Shown piece after piece: positions 9,871-21,758 of a stretch of DNA of 64,000 bases. The DNA comes from Prorocentrum cordatum. Taxonomy: Eukaryota > Sar > Dinophyceae > Prorocentrales > Prorocentraceae. The notes below the pieces were generated by a model. It searched no databases and was not told the DNA's origin. It worked only from the letters and a program-made list of their open reading frames with translations. Location of the stretch: positions 1 to 64,000 of the forward strand of contig CAUYUJ010004766.1 of NCBI GenBank assembly GCA_963575745.1. Reading direction: 5' to 3'. A program made the position numbers and the translations under genes. Position 1 is the first letter of the stretch, and each line of letters starts with the position of its first letter.

Positions 9871-10670
9871 AGGTGGTCTGCCGTGCTCCTGTGTGGAGCA
9901 CGGCAGACCACGGCCATTTCGCTCGAGACATCCTCAAAAAATCGAGGTGTGGTCTGCCGTGCTCCTGTGTGGTCTGCCGTGCTCCTGTGGTCTGCCGTGC
10001 TCCCCACAGGAGCACGGCAGACCGCGCGTAGGAACCGAGAGGAGCACGGCAGACCAAGACGAGGAGCACGGCAGACCAGGCTTAGGAACCGAGAGGAGCA
10101 CGGCAGACCAAGACGAGGAGCACGGCAGACCAGGCACCAAGAGCGCCCTCAAGACGACGGAAAGGATGACCAAGACGAGGAGCACGGCAGACCAAGACGA
10201 GGAGCACGGCAGACTATGCCCTAAGAGTGCCCTCAAGACGGCCGAACAACGGCAGACCCCATAGGAGCACGGCAGACCACAGAAGAGCACGGCAGACCAA
10301 CAGGAGCACGGCAGACCACACAAGAGCACGGCAGGCCACACAGGAGCACGGCAGACCACACAGGAGCACGGCAGACCACAAAGGAGCACGGCAGACCACA
10401 CAGGAGCACGGCAGACGCCACAGGAGCACGGCGGAACCCACAGGAGCACGGCAGACCACAGAAGAGCACGGCAGATCAACAGGAGCACGGCAGACCACAC
10501 AAGAGCACGGCAGGCCACACAGGAACACGGCAGAACACACAGGAGCACGGCAAAGCATTCAGGATCAGTGCAGGTCGCAGGGGCGCCGCGTACCACAGGA
10601 GCACACCAGACCAACACGGCCAATCAGCACGGCAACGCCAGGAGTATAGCAGAGCACAGGAGCGCGCCTT
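9871..10670 (+). repeat. 20-bp array with inversions, ending upstream of the Rep-helicase gene
   Basis: It repeats the layout of 1509-2460, including the head-to-head hairpin near 9877-9915. Units become diverged after about 10560 and the array ends near 10660, just before the first upstream motif at 10697. Confidence 0.93.
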
Positions 10671-10696
10671 CAATTTTTTCCAGTGCGCAATGCGGT

Positions 10697-10718
10697 GGGT
10701 GCTCTTGATAGCCCTCGA
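10697..10718 (+). promoter_or_regulatory. Recurrent upstream motif, copy 1 (function unknown)
   Basis: GGGTGCTCTTGATAGCCCTC, 162 nt upstream of the candidate ATG at 10880. A weaker copy with GAGGTGCTTCTATTAGCCC lies at 10813-10832. Members of this family precede the other genes of 10.7-38.3 kb. Possible roles are promoter, trans-splice region or leader-intron 3' end. Confidence 0.5.
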
Positions 10719-10879
10719 CGATTAAGGTCACTCTCTCACGTGCTCTATGTTGTTGGCATATGTTGTATTGGGCTCAATGTGGTTGCAAAGCTGCGGCAGG
10801 GTGTGCGCGGTGGAGGTGCTTCTATTAGCCCTGTCAGATCCAACTTTCTAGTAGGTGATCCTCGGGGCGATTCTTACCG

Positions 10880-12797
10880 ATGTTTATTTTCGGCATGCTC
10901 CGACTGGCGTTCTATATGATGTTCTGTGGGTCTCTTGTTTGTCGAGCGCGTGCTGCTAAGACGATCAAGTATTGCAAAGGGTATCACAAGACCCGCCGTG
11001 GTGAGGAGCCCCCGAAGGCTCAGTCCGGTTATGACGGTTACTGCAAGTCTTGCTACAAGGAGAAGCATCCTACTCTGTACCGCCAGAAGCAGGAGAAGAG
11101 AAAGGGATGTTGTCGATTCTGCGGTGCGCAGCGCGAGCTCAGCGGTGGCATGTGTAAGCCGTGTTATCGGTCTCGCAGCTGCCCTGAGTGTACCTGGTGC
11201 AACGAGGAAGACGAACCAACGCTGTGCGTGGCCTGCGAGTCACGCGAGAAGCACCCGCAGGCCGCGGGAAAAAGATGTGCTATGGCGTGTCCGACGCACA
11301 CTTCGCCTGAGGAACGCAATCTCAAGCTGTGCTCCGAGTGCTTTACATCTCGGATCCCTTGTTCGCACTGCGCGGCGCCGACTCCTGCTGGCTCCTTGAC
11401 TCGGTCGAAGTGTAGCAACGAATCTTGCGACGGGTCCGTGGTGTTCTGTAGCGCGTGCTCTGGCATGTCTAACGGGCAGTCGAAAGCGAAGTGCCAGTCG
11501 TGCTGGGCCCAGGACGGTCGGTGCTGCGTGCACTGCGGTCGGATGCGAGCGCAAACTGGAGTGATATATCGGCGAGCTTGCAAGGCCTGTTTCGCTGCGC
11601 GCTCGTGCGCCGTCTGCCACGCTGTGCCGCCGGCGTCGCTGGAGACCCCGCAGTGCGAGATGTGCGACAACCTCGCTCTGTGGTGTCCTGAGTGCACCAC
11701 GCCAGAGCAGCGGGCGGCGGGCCTGTGTAAAACACATTGGGATTCCCCCGAGTGCGCATTCTGTTACAGGACCGAGGACCCCGCCACCAAGGAACCGCTG
11801 CAGGTGTCCATGATCGAATGCGGAACAGAGAGCTGCACCAAAGTCGTGAGGACGTGCTCTGTGTGCTCGTCGCATTTCAAGAAGAGCGCGGCGCTGTGCG
11901 ACGTGTGCTGGAAGGCAGCTGGCTCCAAGTGCATCGGATGCTGTGTCAAACCAGCCCAGAACGCCAGGGTATATCAGCACTTTTGCCAGAAATGCTTCGG
12001 GGAGGAGAGGCTCGCAGACCTCGTCCGTGACGAGAGCAGGAAGTTCCTCGCCGACGAGCCGCGGCCGCAGAGGCTCGACGACGACGTCGCCCGATCCGCA
12101 CCCGCTTTGCAGGTACTCCTCGCTCTGGCAAAGCCCGAGCCCGGGTCCTTGCCGAAGTACGCGGAGACGCCCGAGTACCTGGGCCCGAACCATTGCCGCT
12201 TCTGCAAGCAACCGTGGGGTGGCTCCGACGACGACGACAAGCGACGGCACCTGCTCGAGGAGTGCAGGCTTGATCTCCATCAACGAGACGGCGAAGACAT
12301 TCTCCAGACGTACCGGAGGACAGTGCTGGAACGGGCGCGCGCAGAGGGCCTGGACGCGGTCAGTCCGCAGGTGGGCAGGTTTTGTGTGGCGCAGTACAAG
12401 AATGCGCAGACGGACGAACGATACGTCCATGATGCCTGTGCCGTCTGCTGTCGAAAGACGCCCAAGTGCGACTTGAATCGAGTTCACATCCCATCGTCGA
12501 GCAGCGACAAGTGCCCGGAGTGGTTATCGTGGTCCGAAGAGTTCTGGAATGAGAACAAGGAGACGTGGTGCGAGCAGGTCGACAAGCTCCTCAGCATTGA
12601 ACAGTACTTGAAAAAGTTTTTCAAGGTGTCTGAGCGAGCCCAGGAAGCGCGAGAGAGCGTGGAGGCGTGCAGCCGCGGGGAGCCGCACGAGCTCGGGTTC
12701 ACGAAGGTGGAGGACGCAAAGAACTGGGTCGACCGCGTGCGCCGTTGGGAAGACAATCTGAGGAGAGACATGCGGGAGCACTCCGTTGTCTCTCCAG
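10880..12797 (+). CDS. Helitron Rep-helicase, exon 1: Cys-rich zinc-binding N-terminal region
   Basis: This exon encodes about 639 residues dominated by CxxC and CxxxC pairs. Examples are CRFCG and CKPCY near residues 75-95, and repeated CxxC blocks to about residue 380, then CRFCKQPWGG near 440 and CAVCC near 520. The pattern suggests several zinc ribbons or fingers, which usually bind nucleic acid or protein. The family of these fingers is not recognised. The first 30 residues are hydrophobic and atypical, so the true start may be further downstream or on an upstream exon. The exon ends in codon phase 1 at an AG|GT boundary, and its phase matches the DUF6570-like exon that follows. With the two introns removed, the three exons total 8,160 nt, an exact multiple of three, coding about 2,719 residues. 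Confidence 0.7.
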
Positions 12798-13054
12798 GTG
12801 GCGCTCTCTCTCGTTGTCCCAGCTTCTGTTGTCGTGGTGCTCCTGTGGTCTGCCGTGCTCCGGTGCTCCTGCTCCTGCTCCTGTGGTCTGACGTGCTCTT
12901 ATGCCCACTCGTGCTGTGTTGCTGTGCCGTGATCATGTCTGCTGCCGTGGATTGCGTGCTATAGTCGTCTGCCGTGCTCCTGCTGTCTGGCGTGCTCGGC
13001 CCCCGTGCCCACGTTGGCCGGGAAAGTTGTCATGTTGTCTTGTGCGCACCCCAG
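12798..13054 (+). other. Predicted intron 1 (GT-AG, 257 nt) carrying inverted 20-bp repeats
   Basis: The donor is CCAG|GTGGCG and the acceptor GCACCCCAG|GTGATC. Splicing restores one frame (SP-G-DPNHRW) between the Cys-rich and DUF6570-like exons. Inside are diverged repeat units in reverse orientation (GTCTGCCGTGCTCC). At 13005-13019 lies GTGCCCACGTTGGCC, which matches the motif copy at 22685 at 14 of 15 positions. Confidence 0.65.
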
Positions 13055-16000
13055 GTGATCCGAATCATCGGTGGGTATTGTACAAGTCCGCAGTATGCAC
13101 GGATGCGCCCGAGGGCAGCGGCGGAGATCTTCGCGTGAGCATGTGCAAGGAGTGCGCCGAAGCATTGTCGAACACGCACACAGACAGCCGCGGGCGGCGC
13201 CGCCCGCGGCTGCGCATGCCCAGCGAGGCTCTCGCGAATGGCATGTGGCGTGGTCCTGACCCGGAAGAGCTGACGAACTTAACGTACACCGAGTGCAAGG
13301 TGATCAACCTGGCGAGGGTGTACGTCAGCGTGAAGCGCGTGTTGTTGGACAGGGCGTCTTTCGCCAGGACGAGTGCCGACGAGGCGCCGCGCTATCACCA
13401 GAAGAACGTTGTTGCGTACCCGCAGAGCCCCGACGCGGCTCTGACTGCCATCGGACTGTCGCCGATGGCCCTGGCGCACACTCTGATCGTCCAGTTCGTG
13501 GGAAGCCGCGCTGACGGTATCTGGCATCATCCTGACTTGCAAGTTTCCGTGGCGCGACTTCGAGCAGCATTTCGTTGGTTGTGCTCCAACAGCTGGAACC
13601 ACATGGAAGCCACGCGACACCATGCCGCATGTGCGGATTCTGGCTTACTCCACGAGTCGATCGAGGAGTTGCTGGACGCGTACGCGACGAGCGTTGGTGG
13701 ATCCTCGGGCGTTCCGCGCGAGCTCGTCGACTCGGCGACGTCGATCAGCGGCTCAAGAGCTTCGGTGCAGTCTAAAGGACCAGCTGACTGCACGGAAGAA
13801 GGTGAACGCGACACGGAGGAGAACGGGCCCGAGGAGGCGGAAAACGCCGCCGTCGTTAACGGCGGTTTAGCAGACGTCGACTCCCTGCAGCTGTGGACAC
13901 AGGTTATCAAAAACTTTAAGGCGGCACAGCGGTTTAAAGAGGAATTGGCCGCTCTAGACCCCGCCGACTTATCTGCTCGCGCCGAGAAGAAGAGAATGCA
14001 CGGTGTGAGCATGGCCCAGGCCATCGAAGACCTGGAGAAGCTGTCGAATGAGAAGATGCGAAAACGTTTGGAAGAGTGGGCGCGGTCGGAGACTGACGAC
14101 AGAGCGCCCTTGAAGATCACGCACGAGACCACGTTCTTGTCTGCTCGCACGCCGAACTTTTGGGCGTCCTGCTTCGTTCGGCTGTTTCCTCGGGGAGACT
14201 GTCAGGAAACATGCCCAGAACGTAAAGCGGCGGATAGTACCGTATCGTTCTTGTCTTCCAATAAGTGGATCCAGTGCTTACTTAAACGAGCAGATTGTGA
14301 TTACTGGCGGAAGGACCTGGAGTTCGTCGCATCCGTGGTCAACATCTTTATGCGTCGAGATCAAATGAGCAAGGTGGAAGCGTGCATGAGGGAGACGCCC
14401 GGCGGCGGCTTCATGGGCATAACCCCCGATGAGATGCAAAGGGTGAACGAGATCACAGCGGAAGGTTTGGTTGCCGCCGCGATCGCGATGGGAGGTGATG
14501 CGAAGGGCATGAGCGATCTTCTGAGGAATAAAAAGTTGACCCAACCAGTCCGCACAGCCGCTGAAAAAATGCAGGCCGTGTCCCGGAAAGTGCGTGGATC
14601 TGCCGAAGAGCGGGACTCGTACAGGTGGAATTTCCGAGCTCTTCAGATAAACTCGGGCTGCTCGACCTTGTTCTTTACGCTGAATCCCCACGACATTCGC
14701 AGTCCGCTGACGGTGCTACTGGTGCAGGACGGCACGGAGATGCAGAGGCGATTCTCCCTGAACATGAGCGACAAGGAGGCGGAGGACTGGATGAAAGAAT
14801 TTCAAGCAAAGCACCCTCGTCTTCTCCACCGTCGCGTGGCGCAAGACCCTTACTATGCCCAACATGTTTTCCACTCGACCGTCAAAGACGTGATGCGCTA
14901 TATATTCAACTGCGCTGATGGACCCTCGAACCTGCCTCCGGATGGCATCGCGGCGAGCGAGGTGCCGGGTGTATTCGGGTACGTGCGCTCCTATCTCGGA
15001 GTTGTCGAGGAACAGATGCGGAAGGCGCTGCACATACACATGCTCGCGCAGATTCTTGGCTTCTCGCATCCCGACGATATCTTCAAGAAGAACTCTTTCC
15101 TCGACGAATTTAAGCGTCTCTACTACTATCACGCCTCAGTCATGTTCCGCAGCCAGGAAGCCGTAGCGCATCATTTCGCCGTTCCTGTGGCGATGAGAAC
15201 CACCGCCGGGCTGCCGTTGTTCCCGGTGACTCTGAAGCAGCGGAGCATGATCGGCAGCGCTCGCGTTGAGGAGAGCAACCTCGCGCAGACCGTGGCGCGC
15301 GGACTCGACGTGCCGCCTGCTCTATCCAGGAGCGTGCCTGAGTATCCCTTCTTCGTGGGTTCGTATCACGGCGACGAGAACGTGTCCGGTAGCGACTGGG
15401 GCAGCCGCGCTGTTGTCGAGATTTTTTCAAGGAGTCGCAAGACGGGCAACCACGTGTGCAAGCCGTCCGTCTGTCACAAGGGGCGTCTCGGAAAGCGTGG
15501 TTTTTGCCGCATGTTCTATTGGCATCTCGTGAAGGTGGAGGACCCGAAGACGGGGCGCCTCGTCGCCAAACGACAGCATGGCTTGCAGCTGCATCCTCGA
15601 TGGGATGGCGTTGGGCCTCCGCCGATTCTAGGGTATCCACACGTTGGGTTGCCGGCTCTGGAGACGACGCACCAGTGGCACTTCAAGCTTTCCTACCCGA
15701 TCATTCTCGGCCCGCAGTGCAATCACGACATCCAAGTGCTCCCGCGGTTGTGCGCTCTGAAGAGCAGCAGCCCAGACGCCGTGCCCGATGAGGCAGAGGT
15801 TGCCACCGCCAGAGCGGGAATGATAGAGCAGCAGGCGGCGAATGAGTTTTACTGTTCGTCATACTCTAGCAAGTCCGCGCCGCACGCGGAGGGACTCGTG
15901 CTGACTCTTGCAGTCTCGCTCCATCAGAAAGAGCAAGACGCGAAGGAGGCTGCTGGCCGCGGCGACGAGCCTGAGAACGTGCACGAGAAGGCGAAGCGGA

Positions 16001-18677
16001 TTCTCCACAGGCTGTTGTCGGCGACGAACAACAGGATGCACAAAGGGTTTCCAGAGATGCTCAGTTATCTGCTTGAGGAGCCAACCCTGTACTCTAGCCA
16101 CGAGTTCGTTACCGTCTTGACGCCAGGCCTCAGCATGCTAATCTCGAAAAGGTTGAGCGAGGTCGCAACCGGTGCAGAGACGAGTGGACCCTCCACTGCC
16201 GCGCGTCCGTACTCTACGAAACTCTACCGAAGGCCGTTCCTGACGGAGTACGATTACCTCTACCGCCCCGACGAGCTGGAGGATTTCCCATTGTACTTTT
16301 TCTTCGCGGCTTGCGAAGCTCGGCAAGCTCGCCCTGACGGACATCGCCCCGTGAACACTGTGGCGTGGCACGTCGCGGCCGACGGTAAGCGACAGTTCTC
16401 TGCAGAAAAGCTATACAGCCGGGAGCACGAAAAAGTGCCTCTGCGCGGAGATCCTTCGGAGCATCACCCCCTCGGGCCTGAGCTATACAAGTACGCGTGC
16501 TACGTGGCCGTCCGCTTGAGCATCGCGTGGCGGATACCTGTTCTTCGCGGATTTCTCCCTCCGTGCCCGGAGGCAAAGAAAGACGGAGATGACGAAGCGA
16601 AGAGATTAGAAGACGAGGTTCAGTACGCTGTGTACGTGCAACTGCTCTTTCGACCCTTCCGAACAGTGGAGGACGTGCTGCGTCGCGCCCCGCCCGCTCC
16701 GTGGACGCACAAAGCTGCGGAGTACTACGGCGCATTTTTGAATGAGTTCGAGGATTGGCGCAGCACTCAGGAGTCCATCGCTTCTCGGGCACGTAGTGAT
16801 ACGCCACCTCTCAGCAAAGAGTGGTGGGCTTGTCGCGTGTGTGAATGCCTGAGGAATTACGACCTCGTCGCCAAGCGCCACGTTTCGGTTGTAGATCGTG
16901 TGCCGACAGGGGACGCTCTCCGTGGTTATCCCGACGCTGCTGCCGATATCGATGGCCCCGATCCGAACAGGGCCGACGACGAGGAGATGTTGATGGAGTC
17001 CGATTCGGACGAGAGTCGCGGCGATGCTGCGATGGAGGACGATGCCCCCAGTGATGCGGCAGCTCGTCGCGCGTCGGGTCGCGAAGCAGATCCAGTCAGC
17101 CAGCTTTGCGGAACCGTGGAGATTGACTTGAACGAACTGGTCAACTCGGATACTCTGGCGAAAAGCAGATCCAACGAGGCAAAATATCTCCGTGGCTTCA
17201 TCGAAGAGGAAAAGAAGTGCGTTTCGGGGCGCACAGCTGCCGCTGACGGCGGCGGCGCGTTTCAAGAGTACTCGTTGTCAGCACGAAAGTCGGTCATCGT
17301 CTCTGACATGCAGCAGAAATTTTTCAAGATCGTCAACGAGGGCGAGGATAATGTCGAGATGGTCAGGAAAGTCGAGAAGACGAAGTCAGATGTGCTGCAG
17401 CAACGCATCGACGCGGCGATGGCGACAATTCCCAGAGCACTCCAGCGCGAGGTGCCCTTGTTGGCCCGTCAGTCATCGACGTCTGTTGTAGAGGCTGCGC
17501 TGTTCTTGTTGAGCCAAAAGGTTCTCGACATCCCTGATGTGGGCGGTATCAACGTGAAGCAGGCGCGGGCGCTTCTGTGGAATGCGTTGTGGCTGCAAGA
17601 CGTGATGAATCGGGAATGGTCCCTGGACGACCCGTCCGGATCGCAGTGCTCTTCGAGCTCCTCTTTGGCGGGCGGCTTTCAGCTCGCGCTCATGGGCCCT
17701 GGCGGCGCCGGTAAGACTGCGGTGCTTCGCGTTACGGAGGCATTGGTCTCTTTTTTTGGGGGGGCCGAATCCGTGCGAAAGTGTGCACCATCCAACTCGG
17801 CGGCCCGGCTCATCGGCGGCGACACCATACACGCTGTGTGTAAGCTCCCGTTCGGGAACATTTCTGTCAGGGACCGGAAAGCCCGTTTGAGTGTTGCTGC
17901 GCTGGAAAAGCACAGACAACGCTGGAAGAAAGCTCGCGCGTGCTTCATTGACGAAGTCTCTATGGTCTCCAGTGACCAGCTCCATGCCTCCGAGGTCCGC
18001 ATCAGGGAAGCGAAGGATGACAGGAAACCCTTCGGGGGCCTCGGTATGATTCTTTCTGGAGACTTCTTGCAGTTGCCCCCCGTGGATCCAGGAGACGCGC
18101 AGAAGAGTTTAGCGACTCCTCTGAAGGAGACTGGCGCCCTGGACGCGGCCCCTGAGAACCCCGACGCAAAGGATCAGGACGTGAAGCGCAAGAAGCTCGC
18201 CGATGCCGCTCAGGGGGTTCAGCTGTGGCAACGGGTACGGCATGTCGTGTGCCTCGACGTGAACATTCGCGCCCCGGGTAAGCTCAGCAAGTTACTCGCG
18301 GAGATGCGAGACGGCAAGGGTATTTCTTCCGAGTGTTGGCAGATGTACCTGGATCGCATCATGGAGCGGAACGACCAGAGACTTTCCGAGGGGAGTTCTC
18401 CTTTCAGTAAATACGAGTGGCAGTTCATTGTTCATCGCCACAAGATCCGCGTGCATCGCTCGCTCGTGAACGCCAAGGCAGCTACGTCTTGTGGGCATAA
18501 GCCGCTATACATCGTACAGGCCAGGGATGAGGCGGTGCATTCGAAAGATGATCGCAAAATGCCACACGTCAGGGAAGAGCTTTTGCGCAGAGCGTCGCCC
18601 CGAGACACTCAAAGCTTGCCAGGCATACTTCCACTGTACGTCGGGATGCGGTTGACGTTCCAGGAGAAGGACGGGGT
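13055..18677 (+). CDS. Helitron Rep-helicase, exon 2: DUF6570-like, HUH Rep endonuclease, Pif1-type helicase core
   Basis: The protein is the replicase of a rolling-circle transposon: it nicks and joins DNA and unwinds it. In order: a DUF6570-like segment (13088-13330) with MPSEALANGMWRGPDPEEL; a Helitron N-domain with LFFTLNPHD (about 14665-14694); the HUH metal site His-Ile-His at 15031-15039; and two candidate catalytic tyrosines in YCSSYSSK (15850-15873), preceded by the conserved CNHDIQ. An acidic linker follows (about 16960-17060). The helicase has Walker A GPGGAGKT (17695-17718), Walker B FIDEVSM (17944-17964) and motif III GDFLQLPPV (18058-18084). No stop or frameshift interrupts the exon and all key residues are present, so the element may be, or recently have been, active. 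The exon breaks after MRLTFQEKDG, inside the helicase. Confidence 0.92.
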
Positions 18678-19541
18678 GCAGACCCCACAGGAACACGGCA
18701 GACGCCTCAGGAGCACGGCAGGCCACACAGGAGCACGGCAGATCCCACATGATCACGGCAGACCACACAGGAGCACGGCAGACCACAAAAGGAGCACGGA
18801 AGACCTCACAGGAGCACGGCAGACCACACAGGAGCACGGCAGACCCCACATGAGCACGGCAGACCTCAAAGGAGCACGGCAGACCACGCAGGAGCACGGC
18901 AGACCCCGCAGGAGCACGGCAGATTACAAAAGGAGCACGGCAGACCACACAGGAGCACGGCAGACCGCACAGGAGCACGGCAGACTCCACAGGAGCAAAG
19001 CAGACCACACAGGAGCCCAGTAGACCAAAAAGAAGCACGGATGACCCCAAAGGAGCACGGCAGACCCCAAAGGAACACGGCAGACCTCAAAGGAGCACGG
19101 CAGACCACGCAGGAGCACGGCAGACCCCACAGGAGCACGGCAGACCACAAAAGGAGCACGGCAGACCACGCAGGAGCACGGCAGACCACACAGGAGCACG
19201 GCAGACTCCACGAAGCAAAGCAGACCACACAGGAGCCCGGTAGACCATAAAGGAGCACGGAAGACCCCAAAGGAGCACGGCAGACCCCATAGGAAGACGG
19301 CAGACCACAGGAGCACGGCAGACCACACAGGAGCACGGCAGATCACACAGGAGCACGGCAGACCACACAGGAGCACGGCAGACACACAGGAGCACGGCAG
19401 ACCACAGGAGCACGGCAGACCACACAGGAGCACGGCAGACCCCACGGGAGCACGGCAGACCCCACAGGTGCACGGCAGACCACAGGAGCACGGCAGACAC
19501 CACAGGAGTTGTCGTCTGCCGTGTTCATCTTGTCTTTTCAG
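18678..19541 (+). other. Predicted intron 2 (GC-AG, 864 nt) made almost entirely of the 20-bp array
   Basis: The helicase frame enters a GGAGCACGGCAGACC array at about 18680 and helicase homology resumes at 19542. The acceptor is CATCTTGTCTTTTCAG, a good polypyrimidine tract. Phase requires the donor GT|GCAGACC, so the GC donor lies within the first repeat unit. Splicing gives QEKDG-V-TREDCPRLGIMKG, which fits Pif1-type helicases. The array stays open in this frame by composition only. Confidence 0.65.
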
Positions 19542-20160
19542 TACCCGTGAGGACTGTCCGCGCCTCGGCATTATGAAAGGATGCGTGTGCACAGTTCGGC
19601 ATATAGTTTTCTCGGAGAGCGAGACATTTCCAAAGCCGAACGAGGAGGATAATGTGGTCCACTTGCGCTGCATGCCAGTATCGTTGTGGCTGCAGGCGGC
19701 GGATGTCTCGTGGACGTTGGACGAGTCACACTTCCCAGACGACATGCCAGTCACGACGGACCGCAAAGGATTGTTTCAGCTGCGTCCCACGTGTGAGTAC
19801 TTAAGCGCGACTTGGGAGGAGGAGACATTCAGCGTACGCCGTACCACTTTCAAAGTTCTCCCCGCCGACACTATCATCGTCTACGGCGCACAGGGCGGCA
19901 CGTTCGACGCGGCGATAGTGGACATGAAGAAGCCGCCGACAATGGATGCGGACACGCACTGGCTTGCCTGTTACGTTATGTTGTCGCGGCCGAGATCGTT
20001 AGAGGGTCTGCTTATTCTTCGCCCCGCCGAAAAACACGAGCTGGAAAGGCCGCCGCCTGCTTTCCTTACACGAGAGTTGGAGAGGCTGAAGGACCTGGAG
20101 GACTCAAGCCGTTCAAAACGTATTCGAAGCTTTAGTTTTTCTTATAAAAAACGGTATTAG
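19542..20160 (+). CDS. Helitron Rep-helicase, exon 3: C-terminal helicase motifs
   Basis: This exon completes the Pif1-type helicase. RLGIMKGCVCTV is the segment that usually follows the 'lrNGxxG' region. VYGAQGGTFDAAIVDM (about 19879-19926) is the conserved Q-containing motif, although the usual SQG is here AQG. YVMLSRPRSLEGLLIL (about 19972-20019) carries the arginine-finger motif VI. The chain ends with a charged helix and TAG at 20158. An alternative is further splicing into the OTU-like region 66 nt downstream, but I found no phase-compatible donor that convinces me. Confidence 0.82.
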
Positions 20161-20255
20161 CCACCAATAGCCATACATATCGTGCACTCACCTCCAACAC
20201 CCTCCCCCGCGTTGCTCGCTGACAGGAGTGTGCGTTGGGCGAGCTCATCCAACGT

Positions 20256-21758
20256 ATGAAGAACATGAACGACCTCCACATTCCTGACAGCATCCGCGCC
20301 GAGATCTGGAACAGCGTGTTGGCAAGGAACGGTGGCCCAAAACAGGCGGCGGCAGTCGCCGCGGCGAGAGCGAAGCGTCCGGAGGCCGCCTGTTCGCAGC
20401 AAGTGTCAACAGGCACAGGTGTGCACGATGCTTCTGACGACGAGCCTGCAGGACCACCTGCGCGTGCCGAGGGATCTCGGAGACGCCTCCGCGCGAAGAC
20501 TGCGGTGGGCCCTGGCAAATCTTATCCTGGCGAACTTTATCCACCCGCTAAGAGTGCACGGACGGATAAAATGGCAAGGGTCGTCGACGACGGAGGCGCT
20601 GCCGGGAGACCAGCTAAGAGCGCCGGGGTGTGCCCCCCAAGATCTACGCCGCGCCCGGCTCTCGACGAGGGACGCAAGGCTGCCGCGGAGAGTATGAGAA
20701 AGCCGCGCCTCCACATCTGCACAGAATACACGCATGTCTGCGCGATTGACAAAGAGTTTGGATGTCGCTCGTGTTCCCGCATGTGCCACACAGATTGCAC
20801 AAGTGTTCTCTGCCAAGATAAACCTTGTGAATTCTGCTTCAGTTTCGGCGAGATCGTTGCTGCCGGTTCCCCTGAGTGCTCAGGATTTCAGAGGCGCAAT
20901 GGCTGCCATTCCTGTGGTCGACATCGGTGCTGGAACTTCTCTCCGACGTGCCTTGGCAGCCGCGACGATTCCGTCAACGCACAGAGTGCCGGGTTCGCCT
21001 CTGCAGACTCCTCACTTGCCCCCCCGGGCACGTGTTTGCAGTACAGCCACCGCTGCTGCGAAGACCGTGACGACGGATGTCAAAGCTGTATGAAGACTTG
21101 CCACCGCGACAACACTAGCCCCCTATGTCCTTATTTCGGTCGAGACCGCGGACAGCTCGCGTGGACACCGAACGCGGATGACATGCTCGACACGCAAAGG
21201 TTTCTTCGCGATCTTCGAGGTCGGAGGAGGCACCGTACGCAATTTCAGTGGCAGCGCGAAGGCAGAGATGCTGAGGGACGTCGGATTGTGCACATCCCTG
21301 GAGAAGGTTATCATTACTTGGGTGTCGCTGATGGCCATGACTGCAACTGCTTCGTGTACTCTTTAGAGCAGTGTGTTGAAATCGCAACGGACGTGGACGC
21401 TGTCAGGACAAGCTTGCAGGTGGAATTCCCGCGCGTGTGCGGGGTCGGCTGCTCTCCCACCGCTGATGCCTGCACGGGCAATTGCATGAAAGTCTACCCG
21501 CGGAACTATTTGAGTACAGATCACTGGTCCGCCGTGCTACGGAGCATCGGGCAACATGCGCGTGCAGGGCCTCAGAATGTCGATGAGTCTCATTACTGTC
21601 TGCGCGTGATGGACCTCGCTTACGACGGAAGCGGCGTCGTTCTCGGGAACCCATCTGCCCCTCGACGGATCACCGTTGCCAGAGAGAATCGCAACCACTT
21701 TGTACCTGTGTTACCTTACCCTCACAATACTGAAGGCGTGCGCTGGTTGCCCTGGTGA
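20256..21758 (+). CDS. OTU-like cysteine protease with three Cys/His-rich repeats
   Basis: About 500 residues from the first in-frame ATG. Residues about 140-290 hold a thrice-repeated Cys/His pattern; two copies share GCxSCxxxCHxDxTSxLC and the middle one (GCHSCGRHRCWNF) is diverged. This probably forms a zinc-binding array. The C-terminal part is OTU-like: DCNCFVYSL places the catalytic cysteine at 21348-21350, where the usual DGNCF has Gly changed to Cys. NHFVPVL supplies the histidine at 21696-21698. OTU domains remove ubiquitin and are known cargo of some Helitrons. No copy of the recurrent upstream motif lies before it, unlike the other genes, so it may be a terminal exon of the Rep-helicase transcript with an acceptor at CTGACAG (20219-20225). 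That linkage is unproven. Confidence 0.62.
   Translation: MKNMNDLHIPDSIRAEIWNSVLARNGGPKQAAAVAAARAKRPEAACSQQVSTGTGVHDASDDEPAGPPARAEGSRRRLRAKTAVGPGKSYPGELYPPAKSARTDKMARVVDDGGAAGRPAKSAGVCPPRSTPRPALDEGRKAAAESMRKPRLHICTEYTHVCAIDKEFGCRSCSRMCHTDCTSVLCQDKPCEFCFSFGEIVAAGSPECSGFQRRNGCHSCGRHRCWNFSPTCLGSRDDSVNAQSAGFASADSSLAPPGTCLQYSHRCCEDRDDGCQSCMKTCHRDNTSPLCPYFGRDRGQLAWTPNADDMLDTQRFLRDLRGRRRHRTQFQWQREGRDAEGRRIVHIPGEGYHYLGVADGHDCNCFVYSLEQCVEIATDVDAVRTSLQVEFPRVCGVGCSPTADACTGNCMKVYPRNYLSTDHWSAVLRSIGQHARAGPQNVDESHYCLRVMDLAYDGSGVVLGNPSAPRRITVARENRNHFVPVLPYPHNTEGVRWLPW

Noticed and set aside
11240-12487. 415-codon minus-strand frame opposite Rep-helicase exon 1
   Set aside because: Shadow of the GC-rich coding strand; no domain, and the plus strand has clear Cys-pair structure.
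20103-20225. Intron joining the Rep-helicase to the OTU-like frame
   Set aside because: The acceptor CTGACAG is plausible but no donor of matching phase was convincing, so the genes were kept separate.
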